From Heloderma charlesbogerti (lineage: Eukaryota > Chordata > Lepidosauria > Squamata > Helodermatidae): a stretch of 64,000 nucleotides of DNA. Both the position numbers and the translations under genes were made by a program. The stretch lies in the NCBI GenBank assembly GCA_026122225.1, contig JANEZZ010002675.1, positions 1,348,501 through 1,412,500 of the forward strand. The letters run 5' to 3'. This document shows, in pieces, positions 1 to 64,000 of the stretch. Positions within the stretch are counted from its first letter, which is position 1. Each line of letters opens with the position of its first letter. The notes under the pieces are model-generated. The model was not told the DNA's origin. It did no database searches and worked only from the letters and a program-made list of their open reading frames with translations.

Positions 1-1813
1 CTCCGCAGTATTCTGAGTCACCGATGCGCCAATCCCTAAATATCCACTGCTGTTCGTCCTTCTCCAACCCAGCCGCGGACGGTCCCGCTGGTGGGCTCCT
101 TGAGTAAAGAGCCACAGTTCAGATGAGCAGCCCCCTTCGCACTGCAGGAACGCGAAAAGAAAAGGTCCTCTCCCCGGAGCTTGGTGCAAACACTTTTAGC
201 CTTCTTGCTGCGCTCCTTGATCTGAAGGCTCAGCAGCTCGCTGAGATGACGCGAGTTCGAGCCCCCCCCCCGCACCTACCTCAGCAATGGAGCTGCCCGC
301 CCTTCTTGCCCTCAAAAGGAAGAAAGGTTTAAATAAAAAGGGAGGCGGAGATCAGACGAGTGCGGGCAAAGGTTGTGGAGAGGGTGCTGGGCGGGGGGAC
401 CACTAACGAAGCTTAGGTTTTTATAACATCCCTTCAAATAAAAAACACCACTGAGTATGAAAATGTTGGTGTCTAATGTCCACTTAAATCAATATGACGC
501 CAGTAAGCCACGCACTAGGCCATTTCAGAACTGTAAGCGAAACACGATGAAGTTTTCTTAGTTTAGAAAAGAATCTGGAGAATTTACACTGTGTGTCTTT
601 TGGGACAGATGAAACTAATTAGATGAAAATTAGAGGTGGGAAAGCTTTCAGATTTGTCCTAATAAGGGGAACTCTTTTCATCTATATATGCTAAGTGCTA
701 CAGCAATTCTTTCTTCTTCTTCGGTTCTCTTGTGGAAACCGGGCCTCTACCTGGATTTGAACACCGAATATTAATTAAACGGAATATGACGGATGGGGAA
801 CCCGGGAAAGTAAATGAATAGGTGCCAATATCTTCTTTTCTAGGAAAATTAGCCCTGTCTTATTCTTAAATCAACTTTTAATGAAGTAAGTGTTCTTACT
901 TGCTTTCAATAAATAAAAGAAAAGGGCTAGGGACAATGCAGTGTTATGTTATGAGCTGCGGGAACATTTTGTAACTCTCCACCTCGTTTAAGCACCCATT
1001 TGGAATCGCTGGAATCTCTGCATTTAATGTTTTTCTTCCTTGTCACTAACAAAATTATTACAATATGTTTTTCACCGGAGGCAAAGATGTCTGTCTGTTG
1101 GCTGCTATTATTATTATAATTATTATAAAAGATATTCATTTTGAATAAAAAGGTGGCTAGTTTACTTAAGGCCTCATCATGTATGAAAATGAGCAGAACG
1201 TTTAAAACTCCTGTTTTGAAAAATATTAATACATTCCTATACTTCATATAAGAAGAGAAACCCACTCCCCCCGCCCCGAAATGTCCCTGCCCCAGCCAGT
1301 GAAGCTGTCTAATACAATTAGTACTTTAGATTGATGGCATGTCGCTTTTAATTTAGTTCCTATATTTTAGAGATTACTCTAACCTTGGTGGAGGGAAGGA
1401 TTGGTTGATACCGAGAGCAAAAAACGACTGCTGCTCTGTAATCACCCGCTGTTCTGCAGGTGAATAGAAACCTTGGTCACGACTCAACTAAACCTCGGCA
1501 CTTTTAAATGCAATTGAGTTCAACAGGAGATTATGTCTACTCATAAATCAATCCCGTTAATTTCACTGGCACCTAATCCCAGTTAAGTGTATACCCATTT
1601 ACATGGGTAAATCCCGCTAAACTCACTTCTGAGTAGATATGAATGGGATTGTGCTGTAAAAGCTTAATTTTAAGTGATTCATGCCCTTTCGTTTTTACAA
1701 ATCAAACAAAACAGCAACATTTTAAAATGAGATACACTTTCATTTCCATCCTCTTAAAAATACCTACCCCCGCTTCATTGTGTGTTATATATAAAACTCC
1801 AGTGTCTTAAACC

Positions 1814-2050
1814 CAGTGTAATGTAGTAGTTACAGTTTGGACTGGAACTCCAGAGATCCGGGTTGTAATCCCCACTCAGCCATGAACCTCACTGGGTGAC
1901 TTTGGGCCAGTCACTGACTCTCAGCCTAACCTACCTCACAGGGTTGATGTGAAGATAAAATAGAGCAGAGGAGGACCATGTAAACCGCACTGGGTTCCTT
2001 GGAGGAAAAAAGAAGGGATATAAATGTAATAATAAATAAAATAAAATAAA
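1814..2050 (+). mobile_element. CORE/MIR-like tRNA-derived SINE
   Basis: A tRNA-like head with the B-box stretch GGGTTGTAATCCC is followed by the CORE-like block (actcagccatgaacctcac, gggtgactttgggcc, cctcacagggttg) and an AAATA-type tail at 2025-2050. The order head, core, tail matches CORE-SINEs common in squamates. No clear target duplication is visible. Confidence 0.75.
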
Positions 2051-2224
2051 TTTATTTGAAGTCACACGTTTTCGTTTATTTTAAAGCACCTCAGAAGTAA
2101 GTCCTCTTTTTACTACATTCAGCGTAGTTTGCTCTTAAGTAAGTGTGCATTAGTCCCTCAAAAGGCCAAGATATAGGAAGGTCACACTTCGAAGTAATGC
2201 ATCTGATCCTGCACCACGTGTGAT

Positions 2225-2400
2225 TTTAAATATTTATTTGCTTATGTTTAGTACATTTCTGTCCCCGCCTTTCTTCTGCCATGGAGCCCAAGGCGGCGTA
2301 CACTGAGTTCCCAGGCATTCTTTCAACAGGCACTGACCAGATTCAAACCCGCTTAGGTTCAGCGGGTGACTGAGTCATTTGCCTTCAGACCATCTCTAGG
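2225..2400 (-). mobile_element. Degraded CORE-type SINE, reverse orientation
   Basis: Read on the minus strand, a B-box-like region (around 2340-2360, gattcaaacccgc on the plus strand) leads to a tail rich in AAATA at 2225-2240. The middle is rearranged or deleted. Confidence 0.5.
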
Positions 2401-3387
2401 GAAAATAATGATTTGTTGTAGTATGTGCCCCTAGACTGCTTTAACCTTTCTCTAATTCAATAGATAAATATCTTGCTTGTATGTTATAAAGAAAAGGCTA
2501 AGTCCTGCCTTGAAACTCTCTGCCTAGGGAGAGGGGCCTCTTAAGGTACAATGCCTCTGAATAACTCAAAAGGTACTCGAAATACCTCTTTGCAATCGAA
2601 ATATCTCTTTGCAATAATCTGGATTAACGGACGTTTTGCGAAAGTCTTCAGTTCAAATTGGTGCAATCTGAAGGGCATCGAATAAAGCAGGAAGACCATT
2701 TATATACTTAAGATACAAGCATGGGTTTCACATTTTAAAAGCATAGATCACAGTATTCGAAGGTGGCATAATATATAGAACACATGTAGGCATATTTTAC
2801 CCAAAGTTAATCACTCTGAAGGCCCATTTATCTCAATGAGAGCCTATAAAGGTCACGCTTGACTCTTTTCCCACTGAAATCAACAGTATTCTCCTTTGAT
2901 TTCAGCTGAGTTTTCTCCAACCCATATTTAAAGTCTACTTTCTCTGCAGTGTGTATTAGGTAGATATATATATGATCAAAACTCACATTGATCCTAAATG
3001 CGGTTGCTTGCAAGGATTTTGCATTGATTCCAAAGGGACTTCGTTCCATTATATGCGAGCCTGCTTAGGATCCCAGCAAGTATAACACTCTGTCCAGTTT
3101 GGGAAGTGTGCAAAGTTACAATACATTTTTGATTATTGTAGTTCTCCAACTAAACCCTTTAATTACACTTCTAAACTACATGGCGCACCATGAACGAGCG
3201 CTGCTTAGAGATAATCGCTGGAATTTAGATGTGGAGTAAGAAGCTGTGAAAAGAGTACTTCGACTTTACGCAAAGGGGTAATAGTTTTTCAACAGTTTCT
3301 TATATCAAACAGCAAAATTTTAAAACACATCAAGTGTGTTGCAAAATCAGTCCCGGCATCACTTTAGGATATTGCACCATTAGAATA

Positions 3388-3540
3388 TTAATCCTATAAA
3401 TGCTTACTGGAGGTCCCCTTGAGTGGCTTACTTCCAAGTAAGCGTGTTTAAGATTTCAGTCTAACAATGTGTCTACTCAGAAGTAACTTCCGTTGAGTTC
3501 AGTGGGACTTACGCCTAAGTAAGTGGGCATAGGATTGCAG
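3388..3540. repeat. Two adjacent copies of the GCAATCCTA palindromic element
   Basis: The first (about 3388-3458) reads tcctataaatgcttac to gtgtttaagatttcag. The second (about 3463-3540) reads aatgtgtctactcagaagta to gggcataggattgcag. Confidence 0.6.
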
Positions 3541-3689
3541 CCTTAGTCTTAACGACTTCTAAAAAGTGCGTGTGTGTGGGGGGGGGAGTATGTCTCCCTT
3601 CACCCCAGTTCACTAACAATGACCTCGATAGAAATAAACATTTATCTGCGACTATGGTTAATTCCGCCTGTGTTATGTCTCCCGCCGCC

Positions 3690-4387
3690 TTTTGTGGACA
3701 GAACACAGAAGTCGACAGACGCGAGAAGATCCCCCCTCCCTTTTCTCGAGGAACATCAACATGACATCAAAACGCCGTTGCCCCTTGAAGAGTGGGAAGC
3801 CGGCGGAGAGGGGTGAAGCCCCTAAAAACGTGGGAGACGCGGTGGAAAGGCTGCGCCCACTGCAGAGGTTCTGACTCGAAGCGACCGTAGACGTAGAGCT
3901 GTGCTTTCACGAGGGAGGGAGGGAGGGAGGGAGCAACGCGGGCGGGGAGGTATTCTGCTGCTCGAGTTTGTGCTTTAGGTGCAATAGGACGTGTTCCTCA
4001 CATGTCCTCCCCCTCCCCCAATTACCAGCAAGAAAGTTCTGCTTTCGTTGGGCTTGGCTTAGTAAGCATCCCCCACCTTCCACCCCCAGCCCAAGTGAGT
4101 CACACTGAACACGCAATCCCAACTGCTGCCTGAGTGACAGCAAGCCAGGCGCTCTGGGTTCTTGTTGTCCCTTTAAAAATCCGAATCCAAGGGTAATGAT
4201 TTATCAAACTCTTATTATCAAGAAAATGTCACACGAAGGGCACCTTGCTATGCACTGACGCAAACCCGATCTTTCCCACGGAGGTATAGAAAGCTTTGCT
4301 CTTGGCTGAGCAAAATCCAGTCCACCCATTTTTGCCTGTACTGCTGTTTTTACCTCTCTGCCGGTTCTATCTGATGCTATTTTAGAT
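3690..4387 (+). promoter_or_regulatory. SLC6A5: Presumed promoter / 5' UTR region of SLC6A5
   Basis: This stretch lies directly upstream of the inferred start codon. Its first half (about 3690-4150) is richer in G+C and CpG than the surroundings and includes a GGGA run at about 3911-3934. A TATA-like TTTAAAAA occurs near 4171. No transcription start can be fixed by eye, so the call rests on position and composition only. Confidence 0.35.
4374..4385 (+). promoter_or_regulatory. Candidate three-codon upstream ORF
   Basis: ATG CTA TTT TAG lies just ahead of the inferred SLC6A5 start; its stop codon ends two bases before the start ATG. If the 5' UTR includes this stretch, scanning ribosomes would meet this minimal uORF first. 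The transcript start is unknown, so its presence in mRNA is an inference. Confidence 0.35.
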
Positions 4388-61533
<57,146 letters not shown>

Positions 61534-61793
61534 GTAAGAAAAATATATGTTATCACACAAATGATAATCATATGTGAAAATGGAATAAGTGACACACAAC
61601 AACTGCTTTTAGAAACAAAGCACATCATTTTTAACATTTCAGAATATAAATTAAAGAGTAGTTGATCAAGCATTTCTCTGGAAATCTTAGGCCTGTTTAT
61701 ATATCACCACAGCTGAGCTGGTATTACTAAGCCATTTGATATAGATAGCAATTTGTTCTAATTAATGTGAGTGTTGAGTTAATAGCGGTGGGA

Positions 61794-62155
61794 CAGGGGT
61801 GTTGAACCTCAGCCCCACAGGCCATATCCAGCTTGCCTGGGGCCCCAGTCAGCCTTCTGGGTTTCATGAGATGGCCACACTCTTCCCTTGGCCCTGTCCC
61901 CTTTCCACAAACTGCTGATCGTTTGGTGGTTTCCCGGCTTTTGTGCAGCTTTCCCCCCCATGCTAAATGGTTGAAATGCCTTTCCTAAGGTTTAATTACT
62001 GCCAGTAAATGGTTTCAGAAAGTGCTAAAATATGCTGGTAGTTTGGGTCTTTCTGGTGTTTTGGTCAATGGGCATCACCCACACTGGAATATGGCCCCCC
62101 AAGAGCTCTGAAACCACTGGAATGAGGCCCTCAGGCTGAAAGAGGTTCAGCACTG
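61794..62155. mobile_element. hAT-like element, second copy of the 30373 family
   Basis: The ends are caggggtgttgaacctc and gaggttcagcactg. The inner sequence (ttggtggtttcccggctttt, cctttcctaaggtttaatta) aligns with 30373-30717. The target duplication has decayed. Confidence 0.75.
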
Positions 62156-63755
62156 CTTCAATAGAACATGTAAAAGTAATAGTGAAGCATATTGTGCACC
62201 CTACAAATATGTATGTAGGCTTACAGTAGCTAAAGTTAGGCTCCAAGAATGGCTTAAGAAAGATGACACACCCATGGACTTATAATTTTTACAAAGTACA
62301 TTTTTAAACAGTACGAAGCTATATGCAGTGCAGTGAAGTTGTAAGCGGCACAATGGGTTGGGTCCAGACTTAGCTATCTGCAAAAGGCCTCCTTCCATCT
62401 GCAGAAGCTTTTTGATGCAGGAGAGTGATCCTGCTGGTGAAGTTGGGGGAGATGACTTTTGATGATTCTCTCCTCTCCTTTCAGTCTCCATCAGCACGAG
62501 TTTTACTGTTATGGAAGGTCCGCAATCCTCTGGAACAGAGTTTTTGAGGGTGTAAGGGAGTGCAGGGGGATGGGGGAATCAGCAAAACTTGCCGCCCCCC
62601 TGCCCCCCCCTTGCCAGCTGGAATGTTCTCTGAGAAGAATGCTGCTCAGGACATGCTCCCACTGCTCAGAACAAAGTCTGGATCCAGACCAATATTTGGA
62701 AAGAGTACAAATACCAGATTGCATTTGAAAAAATGATACAAATAATTATTCTTGGTAGATGGAACCCATTCCTTTAGTTTGAATCCCCTTTTTAAGCAAT
62801 CAGAATAATAATCATTAGGAAGTCAACCTGTAATAATGGCGTATCAGTAGCATACATCTTTGTTCCAGTTATCCTACCAAACAATGTGAATTATAATAAA
62901 AAATATTTTGGCATATGGAAATGTCTAACTCCAATTTCCACAGAATGACAAAAGGTGTGACTTCTCAACAGTGTAATATATGGCTTTGTGTTGACAGAAG
63001 ACTTTGAGGAACACATGCAAAGTCCTGGAGGCTGCAATCTTCAAATGAACCACTTTTGGAATCATTCCACCAGGAGCACCAAGAATGTGGTTCATATATC
63101 ATTTGGGGATTGCAGTCCCTTCATCTTTCTGAGGCACTCACTGATTTTGAAATGAAACACTCAGATGTCTCTTATGTCACAGGAGAGTTATGTGTGTAAA
63201 TATGGCATGACCACAGCCAGTTTACTTTACTCAACCACTTTGCTCAAATCTGAGATTAGGAGGGAGAGTTTTCACAGTTGATGGGTCTCCATGTACTGCC
63301 CTCAGTCCTCCCACCCCCTTTCTGTATTTGTGGCTTATCTCACATAATTGGAAGTTAGAGAAGAGATGAAATGAGACCTTTTATTGAAGAACCATACCAG
63401 ATTCTGCTTCATGCAAGAATGGTTGGAGTCCAGCATCCTAACATAACCTCTATCCCCTTCCTCTTCCACCCTCAAACCTGCCCAAGTGGATTTGGCTTGC
63501 TACACCACAAGTACCTGTATTGCAGTTAAGATTTTCTGTTTTGCAATTAAGTACTATTCTTGCACATGTCTTTTAGGGAAACTACAGTTTCTGTGTGCCA
63601 GGCAGGGATGTGTTGTGTGTGCACTGATAGTCAAATCTGCTAGAAAACCACACACTCAAGTTTATTGATGAGGCTTTCACAATCACAAAGGAATTTCCAG
63701 AAATAAACCAGTTACTGAAGGCTAAGGAAGCAAAACAGACATTACTTTAAATCTG

Positions 63756-63913
63756 TATCTAGCAGCTACATTTTTTTTCATTTTTACTCTAGAATAGATG
63801 CAGGGGCTCCAATCTAGATTTTAGAAGCACCCCCCCCCCCATGTTAGGGTTCCAATCTGGATGCCCCTGCTCCTATTCTAGAATAAAAATGAAAAAGGCA
63901 TAGTTGCTAGATA
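63756..63913. mobile_element. Palindromic MITE (TTTTTACTCTAGA family), copy 2
   Basis: The ends tatctagcagcta and tagttgctagata are inverted. The inner arms catttttactctagaatag and ctattctagaataaaaatga pair over more than 40 bp around a C-rich centre. Confidence 0.7.
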
Positions 63914-64000
63914 AAGGATAGGATCCAACTGTATCCCAGCACTAGCAAAATTGCCGATTTTTCCCATTGCTTTAGCAAGCACAAGCATTGGTTTATGCTC

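Larger units (their letters stand above)
1..3689. other. Upstream flank with no gene recognised
   Basis: The first 420 bp are moderately CpG-rich. The rest is AT-rich with old repeats: a CORE/MIR-like SINE (about 1814-2050), a reversed SINE remnant (about 2225-2400) and palindromic GCAATCCTA-type copies (about 1520-1660, 2085-2170, 3388-3540). Short open frames here have no recognisable domain. Confidence 0.6.
61534..64000 (+). other. SLC6A5: Start of intron 13 of SLC6A5, cut by window end
   Basis: At least 2.5 kb with a hAT element (61794-62155), a palindromic MITE (63756-63913) and the beginning of another TIR element at about 63918. Exon 14 is not found. Confidence 0.8.

Noticed and set aside
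1..4387. A neighbouring gene 3' or 5' end, such as PRMT3 or another SLC6A5 neighbour
   Set aside because: No exon-like conserved frame was recognised. The short open frames lack domains.
61534..64000. SLC6A5 exon 14
   Set aside because: No frame matching the LQRFCED block with splice sites was found before the window end.

Overview
The window is vertebrate nuclear DNA, almost certainly from a squamate reptile (lizard or snake). Three BovB (RTE-clade) LINE copies, a Sauria-type tRNA SINE, CORE/MIR-like SINEs, L2-like LINE fragments and many small hAT-type elements point to a squamate. The species cannot be named from the sequence.

One protein-coding gene fills the window on the + strand: SLC6A5, the neuronal glycine transporter GlyT2. 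Thirteen exons can be placed with consistent GT-AG splice sites and reading phases. The start ATG (4388-4390) is inferred to be the last codon of exon 1. Exon 2 (5675-6208) carries the long cytosolic N-terminus. Exons 3-13 (10802-61533) encode transmembrane segments 1 to 10, including the glycosylated second extracellular loop. The placed coding sequence totals 1972 nt (657 codons plus 1 nt). The last two transmembrane segments and the C-terminal tail lie beyond position 64000. I see no second gene on either strand. The 4.4 kb upstream of exon 1 holds the presumed promoter, a G+C-rich stretch at about 3690-4150 and old repeats.

Introns make up most of the window and are full of mobile elements. 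Intron 2 (6.2-10.8 kb) has CpG-rich stretches and hAT MITEs. Intron 3 (10.9-15.5 kb) has possible conserved regulatory stretches. Intron 5 (16.7-28.2 kb) has a 5S-rRNA-derived SINE, two BovB copies and several hAT elements. Intron 8 has a TIR element and an L2 LINE 3' end. Intron 9 (38.5-50.1 kb) has a hAT-like element containing a 279-bp palindrome, and a complete Sauria SINE with a 12-bp target duplication. Intron 10 (50.2-58.8 kb) has the youngest BovB insertion, with an 11-bp target duplication and an intact partial reverse-transcriptase frame, and two local duplications. Intron 11 has a tRNA-Ala-like SINE.

I did not find a new enzymatic or defence system. The most unusual items are the nested palindrome at 39.6-39.9 kb, a dense family of about 90-bp palindromic elements with TTA target sites, the 5S/CR1 chimeric SINE, and the start codon that ends exactly at a splice donor with a three-codon uORF just before it.
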